Shown: one piece after another, positions 1 through 8,537 of the stretch | Position numbering within the stretch: the stretch's first letter is position 1 | How the letters are laid out: each line of letters begins with the position of its first letter | Virus record (IMG/VR): IMGVR_UViG_3300042892_004538 | Location: 1 to 33,932 of that record | Origin: a virus | Direction: 5' to 3' (one strand) | DNA: 33,932 bases | Made by a program: the position numbers and the translations under genes | Notes under the pieces: model-generated | Databases searched by the model: none | Told to the model about the DNA's origin: nothing | Seen by the model: only the letters and a program-made list of their open reading frames with translations

Positions 1-3000
1 CTGTTTGAACAGCAAAAGGATAATCGCTGGAGCGGCGCCAAGCAGTTTCCACAGGGCCCTCTTGTCCAACTTTGTAATTGTTACCGCCGGCAGTTAAATT
101 ATATTGTTTGATCAGATTGATATCTGTAGGCGGCAACAAATTACCGGCACTGTCTACTGGAATAAAGTCAGTCAAACCGGGTCTGGCAAATTTTTCATCA
201 GTGTAAGAGTCACCATTGTTCCATACATAACCGGTTTCTAGGTCTTCCCACAGGGTAAAGTTACCACGTGTGTAAGGGGCAGGACCATATCGAGTTTCCC
301 ACCAGGTAGGTTTAAAACCAAATCCCAACATTTGCCATGGTGCCAAGTTGGGCTGGTCGGTGTCGTACCAATAGTTGTAAATTGCTCTCCATGACCCTTG
401 CAAGGGTTTATCATCCACAACGTCTGTGAATTTTTCATAATTCCAGGTCCAAGGATTGTTGGCGTCATACCAACTGTTGGTGGTATAATCTACATTATTG
501 GTTCCTGACCACTGTAAAAAGTTTCTACTGAGAATTTGTACGAATTCATCTCTCGTGTACTCTGTGGTTCTAAAACGTCCAGGAATAATATCGTATAGGT
601 TGATAATATTTTTGGTGTAGTCTGCCTTGATGTTGTTGTAGATACGTTTTTCAAGTTCTAAAATAAAATCGTCGCGGAAATCGCCAAAGGCTGGCATCAG
701 ACTACCATCATGACCTCTGATTACATCAGTTGGCGTTTGATAAGTGGTATCTTCAAATATCAGTGGTTCGCTTTTGGGATATAAACCCAACTTGGTTGGG
801 GTTTCCGGAATAAAATTTCCATCGGTATCAAAATAATCTCTAATTAATATGGTGTCGCCAACTAGCAAATCAATTGAAAAGATCACCGCCGGTATGGTGT
901 CGCTGAACACATAATCTCGACCTAGCACCAATTGTGTACCGTTGTGCCAGATCAGTACCGCACGATTACTCAATTGTGTGATGTCAAAAATGTTGTCAAT
1001 TTCGTAGTTGGTTTGTCTGGCGTTGAGCACTGTGTAGGTGATAGTGGTATAATTACCACCCTGTGGCACCATGTCCGAATAGTACCAAGGAAAACTGCTG
1101 TTCTTTACGCTGTTGATATTTTGTAAAATTGCATCTACACCAGCAATAGGATCATTATAATTCAGACCAGACAAGTTTGAACACAGGCTAATAAATTTAT
1201 TTTTAAATCTGGTGTATTCTTTTTTGGCCAGATCGATACCGTTGACAAAATTGACCATGGGATCATTTAAGAATGTCATAGCATAAATCAGCGAGGCGCT
1301 GTGTTGATTCAAGGTACCATTTTGTTGTTTTAAATAAGTGTCCTGTGTTGGACGACCACTGGTTGCTGTGTTTTCTAACAGTTTATTGTAGTGTGTTCTA
1401 ATCTGTCCCAGGGCAATGGTTGAAAAACTTTCGTTGAGTGGATTTTGACTGAGATTTTTTGGAATTTCGTAGTAGGCTACTTTGCTGACATCACTGCTGT
1501 ATATGGCCACATCCAATTTGTCGCCGACAGCAGGATCTGTCAGGAAAATCACAATGTCATACTCGCCATATGTGGTCAGTTCATAGTCGGTGTTTTCGGT
1601 CAATAAAATATTATTTTTATAAACTTTGAGATGAGGAATTGAATCGGTGGCGGCTGGCAACACGTCGATCTGCACAAAAGCACGATTGGTTCCATTGATA
1701 TCGATCACTCGACCGTCAAAAAATTTGGTAAAAATTTGATATTGACTGCTGTCTTCGGCTCCCACTACCCAGGAATTTAATTTGGCTTTTGTGGTCAGAC
1801 TTAAATTTTTAGTCAGATAACCAGTTTTGCAATCAATCGATCCGGTTGTACCTGTGGCCGTATTTGTTTCGTAAGTAAATGTTTCTGTGTCGTAATAATT
1901 CCTGAACACAATGTCGCCAATGTTGTTGAAATTTTGATAACGTAACGGAAACCCCAGTACTGGATCATTGTTTGCTCCTGTGCCTGGATCGTATCCAAAG
2001 ATTTTGTTTCCGACAAAGGTCGATTCAGGATATACTGTGGCGTCATTGAAACTGTAGCCGTCAGCATCTACTAGGTCAAACAGCGGTGCTTGATTTAGTC
2101 CTGTTTTGGCCTGTGCTTCGAACCAATCACTGCCATCAAAATAGTAGGTTTTGCCCGCATTAGCACCTTCTGTGACCAAGACATTTTCGCCAGGCAACAC
2201 AGGGTTGTCGTCGGTGGCAACTAGATTGATGTAATTTTGTCCGGCCAGGCCTTCAATGACTGTGATTTCCCAAATTTTGTTTTTGACATTGATGTCATAG
2301 TCATTGGCAAATACGACTCTGTGTCCGGGAGCCAGGGTGACACCGCTTACTATGGCTGTGACTTGTCCTTCAACTCGGGTAGCCGGTATGGTTATACCAA
2401 ATGCATCTGTTTCTTCAAACGATACCAGGTCCACGCTGTTTTTTGCTTGACGTCCGAAATCAAGCAGCTGCAGGTCTGGTTCAAACTCAATAATGGGTCT
2501 GCGACCTGGCAAGTTGGGACCGTAGTTGGCTGGCTCGTTGTTGTAGGTGGCCGTGACTGTGATTACATCTTTATGAAACCAGCGATTGCTACGTGCCCAG
2601 GGATTGCGGTCACGACTGCCACGATTGATTGTGATATAATCTGCTGTGGTGTCCAACAAGTATCCATAACTTTCAGGCACTGTGGTTTGACCCACTGGAA
2701 CCAGATTGATTGCTGTGCCCACACCTTCCACATACCACTCTCTGATTCTGTAGCCTGTGGTGCCATTCCACTCGCCAACCAGTTTCTCGTTTTTGTAAGC
2801 AACCGCTGTACCGCTGGTGCCTGTCACTGTGGCCTCCATGGCTGCCATGGCTGTCAACCAGGTATTGTAGTTTACATATTCAAATTTGTGATAGCTGATT
2901 GGGGAAACCAGGCTATCAAATTGAATCTTTAATCCGTTGGTAAACACCACACCATTGGGACTGGCATAACCAACTTGACCAATGATTTGTTCATCAATCA

Positions 3001-4282
3001 GGATTGGATCTGACGTATTGTTGATTATTCTGATTTCACCAACGAATCCTGGATTGGCGCTGTCTTGATAATACAAGATATTTTTGTTTGCCGTGATAGC
3101 AGGCACCGAGTTGTAACGTAGATTATCATTCAACCAAAATTGATTGGATGCGTAGGTTTTTCCTGAGCTGATGAAAACTTTTTGTCTCGGAGATACGGGT
3201 GTTTCTGCAGAAAGTTGTATGATGTAGTCTGTACCGGCGCTGTCGATGGCCACCAAGTTAATTTTCCAAGCAGAGACACGAGTGGCATCAGCAATCACAT
3301 CTCCGGGGCGGATGCTGGACACATCTAGACTGGTGTATGCTGGATCTACACTAGGAGTAGTCCAATGCACATCATCCTCATCGTTGCCAATGAATATTAA
3401 AGTTTTATTTTGTAGCTGATTATTAATGCCATCTATGCCGTCGTTGTATGCGTTTAAAAAATCACTGAGCAAACGGTTTTGTATGTCGGTATATTTAAAT
3501 GTGACTGCCGCATCCACGCTGGCAACAATGGGCATTAAAATATAAAAATCTTGAGCATTGTACAAAGGAACACGGAAAGTAACTGTGCCTGTGGCGGCAC
3601 CGTTATCGGTGACCCCAAACACATCTCTGGTACTCAGCGTGGGTACGTTGGGATTAACACCGGTCACACCTGGCGCACTTTGGATCCAAAAATTACTACC
3701 GGGTTGATCTACTGTAAATGTGTAGGTTCCACCACGCACCAAGGTCAATTGTGTGTTGGGCTGATAACCAGCACCGGTAAATGTGTATCCGCCCACGGCC
3801 GAGTTTCTGACCACTGTGTAGTCTGCATTGTACGGTGCTTGATTTCCGTATATGGATATGGTGTCTGGCCCATCTGGCAACCAATAGTAGTTGAAATAGT
3901 TTACAAACTTGTCATAATCAAAATGTCCATCCCAGTTGTACATTTCACTGCCAAACAGGCGTTGCTGATTTTCTATTAAACCGCCATAGTTTTGTATGTT
4001 TTTTAATAGGTCAATGTAACCGGTGTTGAATTCTATGTCGCCAGCTTGATTGGTCACTACTACACTGGGCTCCAATTGATAATTTTTTCTTAACTCATCT
4101 GACTCGGGCACGTAATTGTCACCAATCTTATAAGTAGGTGCAAAGGTGCGTCCTATATAACCGTTGACCGGTGTATTGATAGCGTCTGACACCAATTGGT
4201 CCATGGTGGCACCAAGGAAGCGGCGATTGGTTGGTGTACGAAATACTCTAGGTAAAAAATTGAGTGTATTGACTATGGCCAT
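1..4282 (-). CDS. Very large virion structural protein, C-terminus beyond window
   Basis: An open frame starts at ATG 4282 and runs off the left edge. I read the whole frame and found no stop, so at least 1427 codons are present. The ATG shares its A with the gp6 stop (TAATG), suggesting translational coupling. The N-terminus (MAIVNTLNFLPRVF, then RRFLGATMDQL, NGYIGRTFAPTYKIGDNYVPE) resembles the large protein that follows gp6 in marine T4-like cyanophages; this comes from memory, not a search. Near residue 1310 there is a Trp/Tyr/Pro-rich stretch (PWQMLGFGFKPTWWE, YGPAPYT) also typical of that family. The likely role is a baseplate-peripheral or tail-fibre-associated protein, possibly in the place of T4 gp7, which has no clear sequence match here. 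No enzymatic motif was recognised. The phage structural assignment is fairly sure; the exact role is not. Confidence 0.75.
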   Translation of the reverse strand, partial: MAIVNTLNFLPRVFRTPTNRRFLGATMDQLVSDAINTPVNGYIGRTFAPTYKIGDNYVPESDELRKNYQLEPSVVVTNQAGDIEFNTGYIDLLKNIQNYGGLIENQQRLFGSEMYNWDGHFDYDKFVNYFNYYWLPDGPDTISIYGNQAPYNADYTVVRNSAVGGYTFTGAGYQPNTQLTLVRGGTYTFTVDQPGSNFWIQSAPGVTGVNPNVPTLSTRDVFGVTDNGAATGTVTFRVPLYNAQDFYILMPIVASVDAAVTFKYTDIQNRLLSDFLNAYNDGIDGINNQLQNKTLIFIGNDEDDVHWTTPSVDPAYTSLDVSSIRPGDVIADATRVSAWKINLVAIDSAGTDYIIQLSAETPVSPRQKVFISSGKTYASNQFWLNDNLRYNSVPAITANKNILYYQDSANPGFVGEIRIINNTSDPILIDEQIIGQVGYASPNGVVFTNGLKIQFDSLVSPISYHKFEYVNYNTWLTAMAAMEATVTGTSGTAVAYKNEKLVGEWNGTTGYRIREWYVEGVGTAINLVPVGQTTVPESYGYLLDTTADYITINRGSRDRNPWARSNRWFHKDVITVTATYNNEPANYGPNLPGRRPIIEFEPDLQLLDFGRQAKNSVDLVSFEETDAFGITIPATRVEGQVTAIVSGVTLAPGHRVVFANDYDINVKNKIWEITVIEGLAGQNYINLVATDDNPVLPGENVLVTEGANAGKTYYFDGSDWFEAQAKTGLNQAPLFDLVDADGYSFNDATVYPESTFVGNKIFGYDPGTGANNDPVLGFPLRYQNFNNIGDIVFRNYYDTETFTYETNTATGTTGSIDCKTGYLTKNLSLTTKAKLNSWVVGAEDSSQYQIFTKFFDGRVIDINGTNRAFVQIDVLPAATDSIPHLKVYKNNILLTENTDYELTTYGEYDIVIFLTDPAVGDKLDVAIYSSDVSKVAYYEIPKNLSQNPLNESFSTIALGQIRTHYNKLLENTATSGRPTQDTYLKQQNGTLNQHSASLIYAMTFLNDPMVNFVNGIDLAKKEYTRFKNKFISLCSNLSGLNYNDPIAGVDAILQNINSVKNSSFPWYYSDMVPQGGNYTTITYTVLNARQTNYEIDNIFDITQLSNRAVLIWHNGTQLVLGRDYVFSDTIPAVIFSIDLLVGDTILIRDYFDTDGNFIPETPTKLGLYPKSEPLIFEDTTYQTPTDVIRGHDGSLMPAFGDFRDDFILELEKRIYNNIKADYTKNIINLYDIIPGRFRTTEYTRDEFVQILSRNFLQWSGTNNVDYTTNSWYDANNPWTWNYEKFTDVVDDKPLQGSWRAIYNYWYDTDQPNLAPWQMLGFGFKPTWWETRYGPAPYTRGNFTLWEDLETGYVWNNGDSYTDEKFARPGLTDFIPVDSAGNLLPPTDINLIKQYNLTAGGNNYKVGQEGPVETAWRRSSDYPFAVQT

Positions 4283-7200
4283 TAATACGTTCCAATTAGT
4301 GTATTGCCCAGATTTAACTGAGCAGCTGTGATAGATGAAATTATTTCAACATCGTTTACTGTGGCAGCACTGGTAATTATTTCCCAGGGTTCACAGTTGA
4401 TTTGGAAATAATTACCAAACACCAAATTGTTGCTGGCTGGTACGATCACCACGCTGGAAATATTTGGTGCCAGAGTTGAGTGCAAGTAAGCAGCCAGTTC
4501 ACTGAAATAAAATGTTTCACCAAAGTCCCAGTTAGTCACATCAAAATATCGATTCACAGCACTGATGACTTGACTCTTGATTTCGTTGTCTGTGACATTG
4601 ACCGCAGGATTTTTTACTACCTGGAATCTGGCTCTGAGATTCACATCGGCTTTGGTTCCAAACAAGGGTTTGAATTTGGCAGGATTGTAAACTAGAGTAT
4701 CACTGACTGTTTTGTAGTTGTCTAGATCATTGTAGGCTGTTTCCAAGCTGGTACTGGTTGGTAAGTCTGGTTCCAGCACCGTTCCTGTGAGATCTCTGAG
4801 ATAATTTGTGTAATCTGTAGCATAGGTTGAGGTCAGCACATAGATATCAATAATGTTGACTGGTGTGGGATTGATTCTACTACGACCAGGAACATTGTGT
4901 TTGTATTGAAAATACAAATCTGCTCGTGTGGCATTATTGCCGGCTGTTTGCTTGTACAAATCTGGATTGTCTGGTATCATTTCTGCTTGTGTAGTAGGCA
5001 CACGCACCAATACCTTGGTTTTGTCCACATAGCCATCGGTAGCTGTGATTGTGTTGTAAATTTGCCATAACAGTTCATTATCCAAGGCTTGTGCAGAATC
5101 AGGCTTGTTGTTGATTTTTAAAATTTTAACAGTGTCATTGACGTTGATGCCGGTGGATGAATTGTACACACGTACCGTAGAATCAAAGTAAAACTTGGTG
5201 TTGCCGGCACTGGCAAACGTGTACTCTATGGTCTTATAGTTAATTACATACAGCCCTTGATTGTATGTGAATTTTAACACCCAATCAGCACTGGATCCAA
5301 TGTCGGCTGGTCCGATGTTTTGCCATACTCCGTACGGACCGTAGGATCCGTCTTCATATTGTATTCTGACCGCGGTATTGTATTTTAATCCAAAATTCAA
5401 CAAGGCCTTGATCTGCGTGATCATGGTTGTGATCAAACTGGTACTGAAATCATTCTTGTAGGCCGGCACTATGGCTTCTGCTCCGGCCAGGCTCACGTTA
5501 CTCAAAATTGCTCCAGTGGGAACTACTGTGCCCAGAGAGATTCTGTTAGGCACAGTTGGATCCGAATCGGGTGCAACATCAGTGACCACTGCATAAAAAT
5601 TTAAAGTATCGCCGGGATTAGTCAGTGTGTTTCCAGACTGTAACTGGTGCTCGCTGTTAAATCTAAATCCCGCAGGTGCACTGAATTGTAACACAGCACC
5701 AGTGTCTACATAACGCAGGTAGTGGCTGACATTGGATCCCACCTGTAGTGTGACATTACTGACGGTGTTGGCCAAGAAGCCAGTGCTGATGCTGGTGCTG
5801 ACTGTGTTTTGATTGAATTTTATGTTGCCACCGGCCACGGTGTTGGTGTTACCACTGAGTCTTGGATACACTGATACATTGCCGTAGTAATAATTTCTTA
5901 CTTCAGTGCTGTTGACCAATGGAATAATTTGATCAAAAACTGCTGAATAGATGTCGTTGTCGGTCAAAAAGTCAAACTGTGCTGATCCAATTTTGTTGTT
6001 GGCAGAAATGGTACCATCGTCGCCAAATATGTTGGTGCTGGAGAAACTGCCAGTGGGATCCAGGGCATCTAAATATAAACTCACACCAGAGCTGGTACGG
6101 TTGACTGCTTTGATCTTTTGAATACTACCGTAGTTGGTCTGTGGGAAGATGTTGTAGTCTTCGGCTGTGATCATTCTATTTTGTGTGTAGTATTGCTGTG
6201 GGGCCGATGCCTTAATACTGTTCAGACTGGGTGCTGCATTGGCATTGGTCACTGTGTAATTTAAACTGGCTGTGATGGTCAGTGTTTCTACACGATTGTT
6301 TTTGCTAACATAACTAAATGCCACGCTGACCGATGCCATGTCATCGGGGGTAATGCTATAGGTGGTGCCGTTGCTGGTGCGATAATAAAAACGGAAACTA
6401 CCCTGGGGAACATTAGAAAATGCCCCATCACCAAATACCAGATCAACTTGATCATTGGTACGGGTGTTGATCTGATACAGATTTTTCTGTGACAATTGAT
6501 TGTAAATCACGTTGATACCACTAAGAGCCGGAACCTTGGTCCATTGCTGGTTGATGTTTCTGTTGACATCCAGGCTGTATAACCAACAGTCTGTGTTGTT
6601 GATGTTATTAGAAGCCACTGTCACGTAATTGTTGGGGATAGCATTGGTAATATTAAATTCTGTAGAATTTAATTTGCCTTGTTTGAAATACAAGAAAAAT
6701 CCTGTGTTGTTAGATCCGTTGCCGTTGTTGTCGTTGCGATACAGAATATTAAATCCGCCAATGGCAGTTGGCGGAGCTTCGTAGATATAACTTTCTCCCA
6801 CGCTGGTGGCGCTTACTGCTTCAAATGCCACTGTGCTACCTTGTATGGTTGTACTAAACGGCGCTATTGGCAAAGTGTTTGTGTTCAAATTGATTGTGTA
6901 TTCATCAGTTTTGATATTGTTGATGTATTGACTGTTGGCTGGTTTGCCTACCGCCTGACTGCTGACCAGGGCAGCATTGATCACAGTGGTAAATTGTTCT
7001 AAAAAGTTTTCGTTGGTTAGATCGTTCCAGTGTATGGTAGCATTGCTGAGATTGATACCTGAACTATCAGTCAATGATTCTGTGGTACGCACACTTTCTA
7101 CCTTGAGTAGGCCGCTGGCTCCGGTATTTCGCTGTGGGTTGTAACTGAGCATTCTGGCCAGTTTTAAAATACTATCTCTGCGTTGTGCTGTGTCAATGAA

Positions 7201-7458
7201 GTTTTCACGAGCATTTAAATCTGCACGGAACGCTAGACTCTGGCCCAGGAACGCAATCATGTCAATCAGCGCCAGGTATTCTGAACTTTCCAAGAAATCA
7301 TTGAATGTTTCGGGGTAGTAGGTTTTGAGATAGGTGATCATGCTGTTACGCAGTGTCTCAAAATCGTAACTGGTAAAATCAGCGTTGGTAAACGTTTGAT
7401 AGATCTTGGTCCAGTCCTGCTGAACTAAGAGATTGGTTTGACGTGTGGTTTGTGCCAT
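4282..7458 (-). CDS. 6: Baseplate wedge protein gp6
   Basis: The 1058-residue product is a T4 gp6-type baseplate wedge protein, one of the proteins forming the inner ring of the contractile-tail baseplate. The N-terminus carries the usual family pattern: a DWTKIYQTF start, DFETLRNSMITYLKTYYPE, then ESSEYLALIDMIAFLGQSLAFRADLNARE and RRDSILKLARMLSYNP. The C-terminus has the expected FDVTNWDFGETFYFSEL and INCEPWEI segments. It is clearly longer than T4 gp6 (about 660 residues); the extra length lies in a Ser/Thr/Asn-rich, beta-type middle. Start ATG 7458 lies downstream of a late-promoter-like motif (7478-7487), and the 48-base gap to gp25 contains that promoter. Its stop overlaps the start of the next gene by one base. 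Confidence 0.93.
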   Translation of the reverse strand: MAQTTRQTNLLVQQDWTKIYQTFTNADFTSYDFETLRNSMITYLKTYYPETFNDFLESSEYLALIDMIAFLGQSLAFRADLNARENFIDTAQRRDSILKLARMLSYNPQRNTGASGLLKVESVRTTESLTDSSGINLSNATIHWNDLTNENFLEQFTTVINAALVSSQAVGKPANSQYINNIKTDEYTINLNTNTLPIAPFSTTIQGSTVAFEAVSATSVGESYIYEAPPTAIGGFNILYRNDNNGNGSNNTGFFLYFKQGKLNSTEFNITNAIPNNYVTVASNNINNTDCWLYSLDVNRNINQQWTKVPALSGINVIYNQLSQKNLYQINTRTNDQVDLVFGDGAFSNVPQGSFRFYYRTSNGTTYSITPDDMASVSVAFSYVSKNNRVETLTITASLNYTVTNANAAPSLNSIKASAPQQYYTQNRMITAEDYNIFPQTNYGSIQKIKAVNRTSSGVSLYLDALDPTGSFSSTNIFGDDGTISANNKIGSAQFDFLTDNDIYSAVFDQIIPLVNSTEVRNYYYGNVSVYPRLSGNTNTVAGGNIKFNQNTVSTSISTGFLANTVSNVTLQVGSNVSHYLRYVDTGAVLQFSAPAGFRFNSEHQLQSGNTLTNPGDTLNFYAVVTDVAPDSDPTVPNRISLGTVVPTGAILSNVSLAGAEAIVPAYKNDFSTSLITTMITQIKALLNFGLKYNTAVRIQYEDGSYGPYGVWQNIGPADIGSSADWVLKFTYNQGLYVINYKTIEYTFASAGNTKFYFDSTVRVYNSSTGINVNDTVKILKINNKPDSAQALDNELLWQIYNTITATDGYVDKTKVLVRVPTTQAEMIPDNPDLYKQTAGNNATRADLYFQYKHNVPGRSRINPTPVNIIDIYVLTSTYATDYTNYLRDLTGTVLEPDLPTSTSLETAYNDLDNYKTVSDTLVYNPAKFKPLFGTKADVNLRARFQVVKNPAVNVTDNEIKSQVISAVNRYFDVTNWDFGETFYFSELAAYLHSTLAPNISSVVIVPASNNLVFGNYFQINCEPWEIITSAATVNDVEIISSITAAQLNLGNTLIGTY

Positions 7459-7477
7459 GTTATTTTATCCGTATCAA

Positions 7478-7487
7478 GTATTTATCG
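7478..7487 (-). promoter_or_regulatory. Late promoter-like motif upstream of gp6
   Basis: The minus strand reads CGATAAATAC, close to the T4 late promoter TATAAATA. By T4 geometry transcription would start near 7473, about 15 bases ahead of the gp6 ATG at 7458. It lies in the short gap between gp25 and gp6. The phage encodes gp55, the factor that recognises such sites. Confidence 0.6.
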
Positions 7488-7506
7488 TACGGAATAATAT
7501 GGTCTG

Positions 7507-7881
7507 TTAATTAGCAACTAATCTGTTGTTGGCACGATCAAAGTTCAATGCAATGGTTTCTGTTTGATCTGTGGGAATGTAAGAAACAATAATTTCTATG
7601 AGAAATCCGTTGTCCTGCTCGATCACTGCCACTTGTTGTACTGCAAGTCTGGGGTCGTAGCCCACAATACGAGTGATGTCATTGGTGATAATTTGCTTGG
7701 TATCCTCAGTCAAGGGTTCAAACAACATGTCCCAGATTATGCTGCCAAATGTAGGATTCATGAGTTTTTCACCCCGGCGTATTTCAAAGTGATTGATCAT
7801 GTCTTGCTTGGCCAAAGCAAAGTCGGTCACGCTGTATTTTTTGGCATTGAGCCTGGTGCTGAATCCACGATATATTGTCAT
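7507..7881 (-). CDS. 25: Baseplate wedge protein gp25
   Basis: The 124-residue protein matches the gp25/TssE-type baseplate component that joins the wedge to the sheath initiation site. Recognisable segments are the MTIYRGFSTR start, the FEIRRGEKLMNPTFGSIIWDMLFEP block characteristic of this family, and IVGYDPRLAV followed by a beta-rich tail. Length is normal (T4 gp25 has about 132 residues). A longer open frame extends to 8226, but it overlaps the upstream gene and its N-terminal extension looks non-coding, so ATG 7881 is preferred. The gap to the preceding gene is 8 bases. A late-promoter motif sits immediately ahead of the ATG (7886-7895), so the message may be leaderless if initiated there. 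Confidence 0.93.
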   Translation of the reverse strand: MTIYRGFSTRLNAKKYSVTDFALAKQDMINHFEIRRGEKLMNPTFGSIIWDMLFEPLTEDTKQIITNDITRIVGYDPRLAVQQVAVIEQDNGFLIEIIVSYIPTDQTETIALNFDRANNRLVAN

Positions 7882-7885
7882 AATA

Positions 7886-7895
7886 GTATTTATTT
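7886..7895 (-). promoter_or_regulatory. Late promoter-like motif abutting gp25 start
   Basis: The minus strand reads AAATAAATAC, ending four bases before the gp25 ATG at 7881. With T4 late-promoter spacing (start six bases after the last A) the predicted transcription start is the A of the gp25 ATG itself. The stop codon of the upstream gene (7892-7890) lies inside the motif. Confidence 0.5.
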
Positions 7896-8537
7896 GCTCA
7901 AGACCGTCACAGTATATCTGCCCGACGCATAGAGACTGGCACCTGCACCCACGCCAAAATAACGCCAGGCATAGGCTCCCGAGCCTGAAGAATTGTTTAT
8001 GTTGGATGGTGTGCCAACTCCCAATTCCCAGGCCACGTACAACATGCCAGCCACCACGTCGGCTGTGTCGTTGGTTTTGATGGAGCCAATTTTGACACAG
8101 CCGTTGTATAGGTCTGTTAGCCGTTGATATGATAAAAATTCTTGTGCTGTGGCATTGTTTAAAAACTCTGTCAGGCTGCCTATTTCGATCAAGTAGTCTG
8201 CATAGTTGCTGAAAAATGCACGCCAAACATGCTGATAGTTTGCCGAATCTGTGCCGTAGCTGGCTGTGGAGCCAGCAGTGAGATATCCATAGGTTTCCAG
8301 CGTTAGGGGTGATACTTGATATCTGCCCAATTCGTTGTTGTTGCCAATTTTTTTATAATCCCAAGCACTGGCGGTGTAAGCAATTTGTGCCAGTAGATTT
8401 CTCAATTGTGTGGCCGACAACTGTGCTATCACTGCCCAGTCTGGACAAGACACCGGAGCATCAGCACGACCCAACCAGGCCACTGGCAGTGGGTCTCGAG
8501 GTGCTGTGCGAGCGGCTTGAGCTATTCCTGCATCCAT
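7890..8537 (-). CDS. Lysozyme/transglycosylase-like baseplate-associated protein
   Basis: The product is 215 residues. The middle resembles phage peptidoglycan-hydrolase domains of the goose-lysozyme/transglycosylase type: a helix QLRNLLAQIAYTASAWDY, then NNNELGRYQVSPLTLETYGYL, then a helical region ending in TADVVAGMLYVAWELG and a GAYAWRYFGVG...GRY tail. The GRYQ motif and the ordering are typical. Where relatives, as I recall them, carry a catalytic Glu after the Y-T pair, this protein has Ala56 (YTAS), so the enzyme may be inactive or the alignment may be off. It starts on a TAATG overlap with gp5, whose T4 homologue carries its own lysozyme domain; here gp5 lacks one, so this gene may be the detached equivalent. 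The fold assignment is from motif recognition only. Confidence 0.5.
   Translation of the reverse strand: MDAGIAQAARTAPRDPLPVAWLGRADAPVSCPDWAVIAQLSATQLRNLLAQIAYTASAWDYKKIGNNNELGRYQVSPLTLETYGYLTAGSTASYGTDSANYQHVWRAFFSNYADYLIEIGSLTEFLNNATAQEFLSYQRLTDLYNGCVKIGSIKTNDTADVVAGMLYVAWELGVGTPSNINNSSGSGAYAWRYFGVGAGASLYASGRYTVTVLSK

Noticed and set aside
2237-2932. 231-codon plus-strand open frame inside the left minus-strand gene
   Set aside because: It lies in register opposite a continuous 1427-codon minus-strand frame that has family-like sequence; the plus translation is Cys/Gly/Val-rich and unlike any protein family.
7882-8226. N-terminal extension of gp25
   Set aside because: The extension overlaps the lysozyme-like gene in another frame; gp25 from ATG 7881 has the normal family length and start.
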